DNA of 64,000 nucleotides. Origin: Colias croceus (Eukaryota; Arthropoda; Insecta; Lepidoptera; Pieridae). Under the pieces are notes generated by a model. It was not told the DNA's origin. It was given only the letters and a program-made list of their open reading frames with translations, and searched no databases. Positions 49,501-61,500 of the stretch are shown here, piece by piece (positions within the stretch are counted from its first letter, which is position 1; each line of letters starts with the position of its first letter). Where the stretch lies: NCBI RefSeq assembly GCF_905220415.1, contig NC_059543.1:3472001-3536000 (forward strand). Direction: 5' to 3'. The position numbers were made by a program, and so were the translations under genes.

Positions 49501-52500
49501 GTTCCACAGGGGTCCATTTTAGGTCCCTTCTTGTTCTTGGTATATATCAATGATTTTCCCTATTATTTGCAGGATAGGTGTGAAATAGTTCTGTTTGCAG
49601 ATGATACCTCATTAATTTTTAATGTTGATAGGCATGACCCAAATGTTGACGAAGTGAACAGTGCTCTTTCACACATATCTGAATGGTTTACTGCCAATAA
49701 TTTATTATTAAATGCCAAAAAAACCACTTGTGTTGAATTTTTACTTCCTAATGTAAAAAAGTTGAACAGAGATATTACCTTGAACGGGGAGGTATTGCAT
49801 CCTACTGAGTCTACTGTATTTCTAGGGTTAACATTGGACGAGAAACTACAGTGGGGAGCCCATGTCAACACCGCTGCAGGTAAGCTCAGTTCAGCTGCAT
49901 ATGCAGTCCGAAAAATAAGGCATCTCACCGATGAAGATACGGCTAGATTGGTTTATTTCAGCTACTTTCATAGCATTATGTCCTATGGAATTCTACTGTG
50001 GGGCAAGGCTGCAGATATAGAAACTATATTTATCTTACAGAAAAGAGCCATTCGCTCTATATATAATTTGCGTGCTCGGGACTCACTAAGAGATCATTTT
50101 AAGAATACTGGTATCCTTACTGTACCATCACAGTATATATTTAATAATATTTTGCATGTTCACAAAAACGCCGACTTACACACAAGAGTAGGAGATAGAC
50201 ACGATTATGGCACAAGGAACAGGAATAGAATTGAAATGCCGTTTTTCCGATTAGCTAAAGTTAAAAATTCATTTATGGGTCAAGGTATACGCTTATACAA
50301 TAGAATTCCTCTCAATATTAAAGAGTTTAGTAGTTCTAAATTTAAAACTTATATAAAAGGTGTACTAGTTCAGAGAGCGTACTACAGTATTCAGGAATAT
50401 ATGGACGATAAAGACCCATGGAGGGTTGTCGCGTAAAAGCCACAGGACAGTTCTTTGGCATATTATGATATATTATGTATAAGTTAGATATAAGTTACAT
50501 ATTATGTAATATTGACATGATTTTAAAAGAGCAACTATGGAGTTTCTTGCCAATTCTTCTCCATAGATACTGCTTTCCGAATCGGTGGTAAATGTTAAAA
50601 TACTTATGTAATGACGATTCGAAAGTGCTACTAAATAGTAGTCTAATTGAATAAATGAATGTTTGAGTTAAGATGGGACGTGCCCAAAAATTTCTAACAA
50701 TATCACAAACACTGCTCAACTGCGAAGTAATCCATGACACTGCTATGGAAGTTTTTACGACAAATTGCAAAAATATTTCCGAAGGTTCAGCCCCAAACCT
50801 TTCGTCGGAATCTCGCCGAGCTTCGAGTTTAAATAATAAAAGTACGAATCTGCGAACGACGATCGTATCCAGACGAGCTCGAACGCTTAATAAAACCAAG
50901 TAATTACAGCTTGTCAAATTCAGAGCCGAAATGTTATGAATTCCTGTCCTGCTTCTGTTGAACAATTTCAATACTATGCGAATTTACAGCTTATTTGTTT
51001 TAACTTTGTTAAACACGGATCAGAGATACAACGACATTAAATAATAAATGTAATCCTTATCGGAAGGGATAAATCGAGAACAATTTCTATTGTTACGTAA
51101 ACGAGGAGGCGAAGCTTGTGTTTGGGATTGGGTATTTGCGTCTGGCGTCCGCACAGATTCACAAAGCACTGACTTAATATTCCCACGGCTTCTGTAATCA
51201 ACAATGCGGCAGGTCGGCGCCCCGGGACAGCCTGCTTGTTACCAGAAATGAGTAATGGCTTCGGGAAATTGCGTTCCCTAATAACTTCTTTCAGAGTTTT
51301 CAGTGTTGAGTCCCCCAAATAAGGATGGACGAGCGAATGTTGGACTCGCTAATAAAAGTTGGTAATTTACGCCGTCACTTTGTTTTGATTAAAGGCTCGC
51401 TTAATCACTGTCGCGTTTGATAAACGCTGATTCAAAGAGCGAGAGGATTGATTTGCTTACAGGTATATTTTAGCTTATTAAAAGGTATTTCGTGTAAACC
51501 GTTTAGTAGAGGCAATAAAGCTGTAAATAATTTAATCATTTTGCCAGCAATTCGTTAATTATTGCTACAGTTAGAAGTATATATAAATACAATAAAAATC
51601 ATTATATTATGTAGGCTTAATTTGAGACAGCAAAAAGCTTTCACAATTTAGCACACTTTTAGCGCAATATGTTCTTATTTATAAGTTAGCTTTAAACAAT
51701 CACAGTACGTATCGCTATTTCCAAACCACGCTATTAAAAATAGAAATAGAATTCGACCAAAATATATTTGGGAATCTAACTAAACAAGTGCTAAAAATAA
51801 ACAGTCTATTTCTAAAAGTAAAACGATTGCCATTTTTCTTCCAAACAATTCCGCAAACACACGAAAAACTTTTTCCACACGAGATTTAGCGAAATATCAG
51901 AGGTAATTGATCGTCTCCACGGATATCGAATTAATAAAGAAAGTAAAATAAGCCGCACATTAATCTTATTACTCCTCCCGAACGGGGATCCAAATGAAGT
52001 TGTTGGGAAAGTTGGCTTATTAATATTTATTCAAGTAGGTAAACAATCACGGCTTCCAAATTCACCGAGGCTGATGTTCAGGTAATTAATTGGATTAGAA
52101 CACCAGGTTTGCAAACAATTAGGCCAGCGAACATTTCACTTTTGACGAAAATTAATAAAGTTGCAGAGTTACATTGAGGAAAGTGCTCTAGAATTGATTC
52201 TGATTACCATAATGGGATAGAAGCAGTACCATTTCATGGTATACAGGAAAAAATCTTCAATTGAATTTTTAAAAAGATTCATTCACACAGAGAATTCCTT
52301 ATGGTGGTGGACCATTCACTCATAGGTTTTAGACGGGATCTTTCTTTCTCAAAAGGATACAAATGGATCAATTTAATAATTGTTTAATAATTATTTATTA
52401 ATTCCAATAATCGCTGTACCATGCCCATAAAATACATAAATATCTTCATATTAAGAATATTTATTCAATAAAAATATGCATTTTAAGCTTTTTCGTTTCA

Positions 52501-55500
52501 ATATCGCTGCCAAGCGTCCCTGTATCTTTCACAGTATGTAAATGTTCGAATGAATATTAATAAATATGGAAAATATTAAATTTAAAAAAGTCATCAATCC
52601 TCACCAACATGTAAATTATATGAAAACCGTCATGTGTAAGCTCCATTAAGCAAAGAAATATTAATAACTTGTAAATTGTATACAAAGAAAATTGGTAACC
52701 CACTTCAATTTAGCAACAATGATGTAATTCACAGTTCTTGCTCTTAATCGCTCAATTGCGTGATCAAAATTTTAACTAAATTTTCAGCTTAGATAGGCTC
52801 TAATAAAAACACTGTGATACGTCCTTATACAGGGTGTGATTTCTTAATATTAGATACTCATTCTATAATGGTTCTATAATCATTTTAATAGCTTTTTCTT
52901 TCGCATGTAGAGTTATCAGTATTTATGTATCTAATAATAACTTCTATTAACATTTCAAATGTAGATACCTAATTCGATTACATATTTCCTATTGCTTAAA
53001 TCACTAAATAATCATCTCCCTATGCAATTAATAAAAAACTACTAAAACCAAGGTTTACGTACTTACGAAGTCAACAATTCCAAAAAGCACGCAGGGTTAT
53101 ATTTTAGCATGCGTCCGGACAGGACATTTTTACGACGTCACATCTTCAGGTGTTAAAATGTAGATCGGCGCAGCCACTATAACTCAGAGCAGACTTACGT
53201 AACATAAATTTACTACCTCCACGTGACTATTGTAGTTTGAACTTTCTAACTTTAAAACACTGGTTATATTACCTCATGATATATAGTGGGTACGCTCCTT
53301 TATAGCTGGATATCTACGAAATCACTTCTCTAGTTTAACTTGCGATTTATAATGAGATTAAAGCAGATTCATAACTTTTCCTTGTGTGTTCGGAAAAGGA
53401 ATGTTAACGAACTAAATTATTGAATTCATATGTACCTAGGTATTATGATGTAAATGTTTGCTAGAATAGTATTTGGCGTTTGCGTTTAAATGAACTTGTT
53501 TTGGACATTGTAATCGAAAATATCTTGATTTACTGAAAATTTACTAGTTGATAGTAATGAATGAAACTTAACATTATTTTCTAGAAACATATTCATACAT
53601 TATTACATACTTCATACTTATAGGTTTTCAGAATAATCCATTCTTCTTGGATAATACACAATAAATATTAAATAAAAATATCGACACGATCTCCACAATT
53701 CAAAGGCTGAACGACACTTAATTTCCAAGAAAAGTCAAGTCGATGTTGCGCCTTATCATTTATCAGTTCGCTTTATTATTTTCTAAACACTTTAGTTGTG
53801 TGACAAAAAGAGCATGACCAACACCAAACAATTTTATGTGTGCGTTTTATTACTATAAAAGTTTTTTTTTTTTCACATAATTTTATTTACTTACTTGATA
53901 TTTATACTTAATAATGACTATCCATTATCCATTTCACAACTAATATTATGTACTTTGTGATAATAGTATTAATAGGCGTAGAAAAACTAGACTGTATTAC
54001 CTACCTAAATTAATTTTACTTATACGTAATAATCGTTCGTCGGTATATTATAATATACAAAAAATCAAATAATTTTATTAATATCATCATCATCATCATC
54101 ATCATCATCGTCATCAGCCCACGTTCGTTCCCACTGCTGGGACACGGGCCTCCTATGAGGGTACAGGCCATAATCCACCACGCTGGCCAAGTGCGTGTTG
54201 GCGGATGACACATGTCGTCGAACTTTTTAATTCTTCGACATGTCGGTTTCCTCACGATGTTTTCCTTCACCGTTCGAGCAGTGGTGATGTTACAACATGC
54301 GCAGATAAATTGAAAAATCAATTTATTTCCTGCGCGCTCGCCTGGTCTCGAACCTCGGACTTATCGATTCGAAGTCTAAAGTCTCACCACTGAGCCACCA
54401 CTGCTCTTTATTAATATGTAATCACGAAAAATTTGCTTGTTCCAGGGAGTTCCGGCTAGTCCTCCAGCCGGACCCCAGTTCGGTGTTTGCTGAAGACGTG
54501 CAGTTCCATTCCACCGCCGGGCCCATGGACTACAACACCGCTCATGTGTACTCGGGGAAGCTTGAAGGTAATTAAGTTATAATTGTTTGCTCAGTTTTAT
54601 CAGGCATAATAGATAATGTATAGATTAAGAGACGAGGTAATAAGATTCAGACTCTACCTATCTATTTATACAAAGTCCGCCTCTACTAGTGGCGGACTAT
54701 TAAATTATTTCACTTTATATGTGTGATTAGGCATTCAAACAAACAAATTTGCTCGTCCCTTCTATAACGGGGTTTTGAAATATTGAGCACAAATAAGAAT
54801 TATTTATCTTTAACTGCGTCGTTAAAAAAGCAGATTAATTCGGATGTTGCTATATTGACCCCGTTCCAAAAATTTAGGTTACCTCACCCTCAATACGATC
54901 GTAAAGGGGGAGTGGGTGGGACGTAACGACGATGCAATGGAGGACAATAAACAAGTTAAGGAAATTTACATAACAATTAAATACATCTTATACATGTGAT
55001 ATATCGCGATCGTGACCTAATTCTGCCTCCAGTATGATTTGTACCTCAGTATCATCTTGGATTTATACATATTGCCGAGCGAAGGTTCGTAGGCTGGTCA
55101 CGTAAGCTGTGGTTCGTTTTGCTTCGATTCATACAATCATCTCAACAATAGGCAAATCCGTGATATAAATTGTACATTTTCATGAAAAATATGTTTATTA
55201 CAAAAAAGATGCGGTCGTATTTGGTTTAAGATTAAAAGGTTTTTGTTCAATGTTGTTTATCGCTGTTCTATTCTAATTCATTTATACTACGTAAATACAA
55301 ATTATTAATTTCATAATTCAGCCTTCTACTTTTTCTTGGCAAAATTCTGTTTAAATTTCTCAATACATTTCCATAGCAACGATTCCAGTTTAAAACTCAC
55401 TATGCCTTTAATTTTCCAAGTCGTTAAAACAATAAATTAAACACAAGGCAAAACTTCCATTCAGAAGCTAACTTAATAAACGAAATTACGAGGTGCGACC

Positions 55501-58500
55501 CATCTGCTACGTGGAGACAAAGTGAATTTTGATGAAATTAGTTCACAAGTTTAATAGAGTACAAGTCTCGGTTTGACTGTTCTTGTATTTGTCATCATGA
55601 TGCCGACATTAATACCCGTCTATGACATTGCTGGGCTACCGGGGGGTAAACGGATGCAAACCGACTATACACATATTATTAAGTATTAACCGTCTTATGT
55701 TAGTGTGTACCAAGAAGGTGTACAGTTAACAGAAACGTGTATTGCTGAAATAAACATTTTTAGTCGAGGTTTTTAATTTGAGTCTTCTTTGAAGTAACTG
55801 CTAATACACACATTAAAAACCAACAAGTGGTAAATATTTCTATGTACACTACAATTAAAAACCTTTTTAAAATAAGTTGCGTTGTATGATAAAATGTTAG
55901 AGTTTGACTTTTGAGTTTACCTACGACGAATTTTAAAGATTAGTACTAATAAACTACGTAAGACACAAAGTGGATTGCATTACTAAGTGCTAACTATACC
56001 TTAATTAAGCCATCAATAATTTCAAAAGATTTAGAATTCAAAGACAAATAGAGCTTGTAATTACTGTTATTTATGAGCGGTTTTCACCCCTCCGGCTGAG
56101 TGCAAGTTGTGATTTTAATTCATCGAAAACCCCAGGGCTCTTTGCACCTCGCATTAGTTTGCATAAAATATAGCCGGCCATTCATTAAAGCGTCCCCAGT
56201 TGTTTGAGATTCAAAGAGCAATTTTGTAATAGTCTTTCATTTCATTATTAACTTTATTTATGTATATTATTATGAAGCAGTGGTGGCTCAGTGGTGAGAC
56301 CTCGGACTTCGAATCGATAAGTCCGGAGTTCGAGACCAGGCGAGCGCGCAGGAAATAAATTGATTTTTCAATTTATCTGCGCATGTTGTAACATCACCAC
56401 TGCTCGAACGGTGAAGGAAAACATCGTGAGGAAACCGACATGTCGTAGAATTAAAAAGTTCGACGACATGTGCCATCCGCCAACCCGCACTTGGCCAGCG
56501 TGGTGGATTATGGCCTGTACCCTCATAGGAGGCCCGTGTCCCAGCAGTGGGAACGTATAATATGGGCTGATGATGATGATGATGATGATGATGTATATTA
56601 TTCATAGTTATTTAAAATTATTCTTTTCAGATGACGAAACTTCACATGTGTATGGAGTCATTACAGCGGAGGGTCTTTTCGATGGTACAATATGGACCTC
56701 GACTGAAGAGTACTACGTCGAGCCAATATCTCGATACAATGTTGATCATCCGAACATGCACAGCGTCATCTACAGACGATCTGATGTCGATCACCCTCAC
56801 AACAACAGAGATATCTCACATTGTGCTTCTCATCTTCTTCACATTAAAGGAACCATCGGGCAACACGGAGAACTATTTAACTTCACTCAAGAATTAAGTA
56901 TAACAGAAATTCCATTTAACAATAAGACAGAAGACTTAGGAACTGAAATAAATAGACGAAAAAAGAGATGGCTTCCTGAAGATGAAATGCAAGATGATCA
57001 GCCAAAGAAAAATCCTGATTTACCGCTAGATTTAGACGTTCCCTACACTAGTAATAGCGATCCTTTCGATAAATTTAGTACGCGAAAACCGAAAACCAAA
57101 ATCGATAAAAGTAACCTCATCACAAAAGTGCGACTCGATTCGGAGGAATCGAGACCGAAACCAAAGACTCACGTGGAAGTGATAAAAACTAAAGCAGGTG
57201 TAGTGACTGTTAGTAAAGATATTGTTAAGAAGGAGCCAGTGGGATATACAATACTGTCAGCGAATGCCAGCGATGACGGAAGACACGTCAATAAAAGGGC
57301 AACAGTTGATCCTAGAAAAACTACTTGTCTAGTCTATTTACAGGCAGATCACATGTTCTATCAACGTTACGGCTCCGAAGAGGCCTGTATTGAAGTAATG
57401 ACACGACATGTGCAGAAAGTTAATGCCATATATAAAGTAACAGGTGCGTTTAATGAATTTCTTGAAGATTAAACTAATATGTAAACTAGGTTACGATGTT
57501 ATTTATTACAATAGTTATACGAAGACCAATGTTATTAAGTGTGCTTTCTTTACTTTGCAGATTTTAATCAGGACGGGAAAGCAGATAATATTACGTTCAT
57601 GATAAAAAGGATAAAAGTTCACACTTTAGACGCGCTTAAAGACCCCGCGTATCGCTTCCCGAATAATTATGGCGTCGAGAAATATCTAGAGCTTTTTTCA
57701 GGTACGTCTTTTGACGAAATTTTTAATTCAGTTTATATAATTTACGACTAAAAAGAATATATTTAGCGTAATAACATTATTACTCATTAACATAGTATGT
57801 AATTAATAAAAAACCTACAAACATTCTAGTTAGTAGATTTACATAACAGTCACATTACAATATATTATTATTATAAATATTAAGTAACAGCTTCTAGTTA
57901 TTTAAGAACGTCATATTTGAACATTAGTATGAACTGATCTTCCCCAATCTATTTATAGATTTAGTAGTAGGTATATTGGAAAACGACCGCCAAATATATT
58001 TCTCGAGTAATAAAAGTTAATAGGCCCACGTCTGACGCTGTCCAAAGCAGCCAGGCCAAATAAAAATATAATTTGGTAAGCGTTTTCTTTATGACAACCC
58101 AATTATAATGGGATCACAAATATAATCGACCCATAATGCTGATAAGTCTGTTCAGGAGGATAGTCGTAAACTCCTAAATAATGGGAATTTTATTTCAGAG
58201 GAAGATTACGACGCATTTTGTTTAGCGTATATGTTTACGTACCGTGATTTCGAGATGGGCACACTGGGCTTGGCCTGGACTGGAGACCTCAAGAATGCTG
58301 GTGGCGTTTGTGAAAAAAACGGAGTAAGTAACGTTTAACAATGATCTTCCTTGGCGATATAAAAGATTATACATTTCGACTTGATGAATACATAGATAGG
58401 ATCTTTTAGTTTTACCTCATGATAGAATAGATATTGTTAATGTTCTTTTGGAATTTTTACTGTTTACTTCATATTATAATTTAGGTATTGATTATTTGTA

Positions 58501-61500
58501 GTATAAAGTACAAAATGTTCATAATATTTAACTACTAAAGAGTGACTTGAAATTTGTCTTATTTACAATCAGATATCTACTTACCATATTCGATATCTAA
58601 TAAATTATCAAAAGGGAAATCAATAAAGGAACAGAGTTAGAGAATCGAAAGCCAAATCAAACCAACCATAACAGTTTACATTACATGCAAATTGGATTGA
58701 TTAATTTATTCCGACACCATTTACTTCAGCATTACAGAGGCAGCATGAAGTCTTTGAACACGGGCATCGTGACCCTCCTTAATTACGGCAAGCACGTGCC
58801 GCCGGCGGTGTCCCACGTGACTCTGGCTCATGAGATCGGCCATAATTTCGGCTCGCCGGTAAGTGGTATATTTTGGAGAGAACCAGTGAATATGGGAGAT
58901 ATAAAGTAGTATAATATGTTGTGAGAAACAGTATTGTAGGAAAGAATCGTTCCAGATTCATCATCATTCAGTCTTTTTGAAAATTTGTGTTTTACTGTAC
59001 AATAATATATTTTCAAATACAATAATATAATATAAATTGGTATGGAAATGACCAATAAATGTTTTTTTAACACATATGATGATTACGTTTCGGGGAAATT
59101 TATGAATGAATTAAAGCGGAAAAACCAACAATTATTAGCTTTGATCATGTTTACACGTGAAAATATTTTTGAACCACCTCTACTCGGAAGGCCGCCATTA
59201 AAAGCAACAACATATCAAACGATACATCGCAATTATAATGACGTTTCGTACCCAATTATTTCTGAGAATTTCGCCCGTTATCGATAATATCGACGTAGTT
59301 GTTATTTAACAAAATTCTTTCTAAGTTGTTGATATTGTATTTTTATTTGTTACATATTTCCGATATTATGTCGACTTAATAACATTTTAAATGTTGAATG
59401 ATAGAATGCATTAGAATTCGTGGGTTATTCAGGCAGAGGATTCTCTGAGGATTCTCTGCCTGAAAAACCCAATCACAGAATCCCCTACGTTATACGTAAG
59501 AAAGATGTAGACCTTAAATTGTTTTCAGGCTTTATATTCTTAGAGACTAAAATTAATATATAGCATAGAATTTGTATGGTCACATCTATAAATTTACATT
59601 ATTTTATGCATTTTGTTTAATACTAATTGCACGCCTCATAAGCGAAGCGTTGAGGTGGGTACTACTGTCACTTCGCGCAAAACATCTGATTTTAACTTAA
59701 AATGTCTTTATACATTGCACTTGTGATAATACATACACACACATATTAAGAAAAAACACTATTTTTAACATTCATGATATTTTTGATGTCATTTTTGTTA
59801 TTTAAACTAGTTAAAAAACAGTTTAAAAAAGTTCTGTCTTGGACGTCCGTGTGTCTGTATGTGCGGAGGATTTTCTTGTTAACACGATAGCGACCGAAAT
59901 ACTTTACTAATCGAGTCTTTTTTTTCTCTTACGCTTGAGTATGCTCAGGAATAGAACCCTTTCATTTTTCAGGGTCTGATTCGATGTGGTTTAATTGTTA
60001 TTAAATAAACAAAAAAAAATATCGACTGTTCTCCATAATTTTAGTATATCTATATATATTCTTTATTTTATTATTATTATTATTTTTTTTATATTTATAG
60101 TGTACTCAAAATTCACCATTATAAACTCTTTATAAATAATCAATTTTATTGTAAAGGATGAGATTATGAGGCGTGCACTTTTGGATTTTCCAAACTATTG
60201 TTTTTTATTCCAGCATGACCCAGAAGTATGTACGCCGTTCGGCGAAGACGGCAACTACATAATGTTCGCAAGAGCCACGAGCGGCGATCGTAAGAACAAC
60301 AATAAATTTTCGCCTTGCTCCTTACGAGCGATAGATCCAGTACTTAATAATAAAGCACGTTCGCCCAAGGGATGTTTCACAGGTGAGATATTTTTACTAT
60401 CTTAATTTATAGTCAGGAAGATAATGATAAAATAGTGACAACTTGTATAAACTAATAATACCAACTATAACACCACTAACACTAATAAATGTACATAAAA
60501 ATAGTATTGGCTGCATTACATTCTACCAATACATTGTGATGCAACACAACTTAAAATAATAAGTTTTAAAATGCATATCCTGGAAGTTTAAAAAGAAATA
60601 TGCTTAACTAATTTAAAGCCTGTAATGTAAATAAATATAACCAGTAATAATCATGCATGTAATGTAAAAATAACAAGTAAAAATCTTACAGAACCACAAC
60701 CAGCAATTTGCGGCAACGGTGTGGTGGAAGAAGGGGAAGAGTGCGACTGTGGCTGGGCGTCCGAGTGCACGGATGTGTGCTGCCGGCCGCAAGCTGTGAG
60801 ACCGCACTATAAGCCCTGCACGCTCACGGAGCATAGCGTGTGCAGTCCTAGTCAGGTATTGTAACTAGTTTAAGTGAAGGCGTGTGAGAATTTTGTTTTA
60901 CCCAGGATACTATGTGACGAGTGAATCACAAAGTGAAAAATAAAAATGAAATGAGATGAAGAATGACAGAAAATTTATGGGTCCTTCTAGTAAGTTTACA
61001 AAAACCTGTGGGTAAAGATTAGTATAAATTAATAGTATGAAAGAAGCTTCTATCAACAGGAATAAACAAGTAACTCGATAAATTCGTCTTTGTAAATGCA
61101 TTTGCAATAGATTATTCATACAGGATAATGACACACTGTTTTGACCAGCAAAAAGTGACTATCCAATATAGCACAATGAAATGCATACTCTTTTCCAGGG
61201 TCCTTGCTGCACATCATCTTGTACGCTCAAGTTCGGTGACAAGTGTCGGTCTGACAACGGGTGTCGTGACGCCGCACATTGTGACGGCAAGCGAGCCGCC
61301 TGCCCCGCTAGTAGACACAAGCCGAATAGGACGAGATGTGATAGAGAGCTCGTGTGCTTTATGGGAGTGAGTATTGGGGCCTAGCCCAGTGCCGGCGTTA
61401 GAGGGGGCCAGAGGGGGCAATGGCCCAGGGCGACAAATTCTGGGGGGCGCCAAGGTCTGATGTTGGTTAACCTAACACTTGATATTGCTTCCCTCTAGTG

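Larger units (their letters stand above)
46300..50664 (+). mobile_element. Two-ORF non-LTR retrotransposon (CR1/L2-like, family D)
   Basis: A sense-strand LINE inside the large Kul intron with ORF1 and ORF2 both open. The 3' UTR (50437-50664) ends in ATTGAATAAATGAATG, a short tandem-like tail rather than poly(A), as in CR1/L2-like elements. The 5' end is not defined; I put it shortly before ORF1, and some 5' sequence may be lost. It is the only LINE in the window with an endonuclease domain and therefore the only one that might retain activity. Confidence 0.88.
43208..54445 (+). other. Large Kul intron
   Basis: GTAATA donor to TTGTTCCAG acceptor, 11,238 bp. It holds a dispersed repeat (43393-43878, minus), a perfect hairpin (44326-44384), a two-ORF LINE (46300-50664, sense) and a SINE (54085-54406, minus). 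The stretches 43879-46299 and 50665-54084 hold no gene that I can support; open frames at 50495-50971 and 51037-51318 on the minus strand have no motif. Confidence 0.8.

Noticed and set aside
50495..50971. 158-codon minus-strand frame downstream of LINE family D
   Set aside because: It overlaps the LINE 3' UTR and unrelated intron sequence, and has no domain or splice structure.
52828..52838. ACAGGGTGT resembling the end of the element at 699-1614
   Set aside because: The match stops after about nine bases and there is no partner end nearby; it is probably chance.
56288..56605. Minus-strand frame with a poly-His start, and a similar frame at 54205-54393
   Set aside because: Both are translations of the SINE and its trinucleotide tail; their similarity reflects two copies of one SINE, not a gene family.
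56570..56630. An apparent start with a run of Met codons just upstream of a Kul exon
   Set aside because: The Met codons are the (GAT)n tail of the SINE read in frame; the acceptor TTCTTTTCAG at 56621-56630 marks the true exon start.
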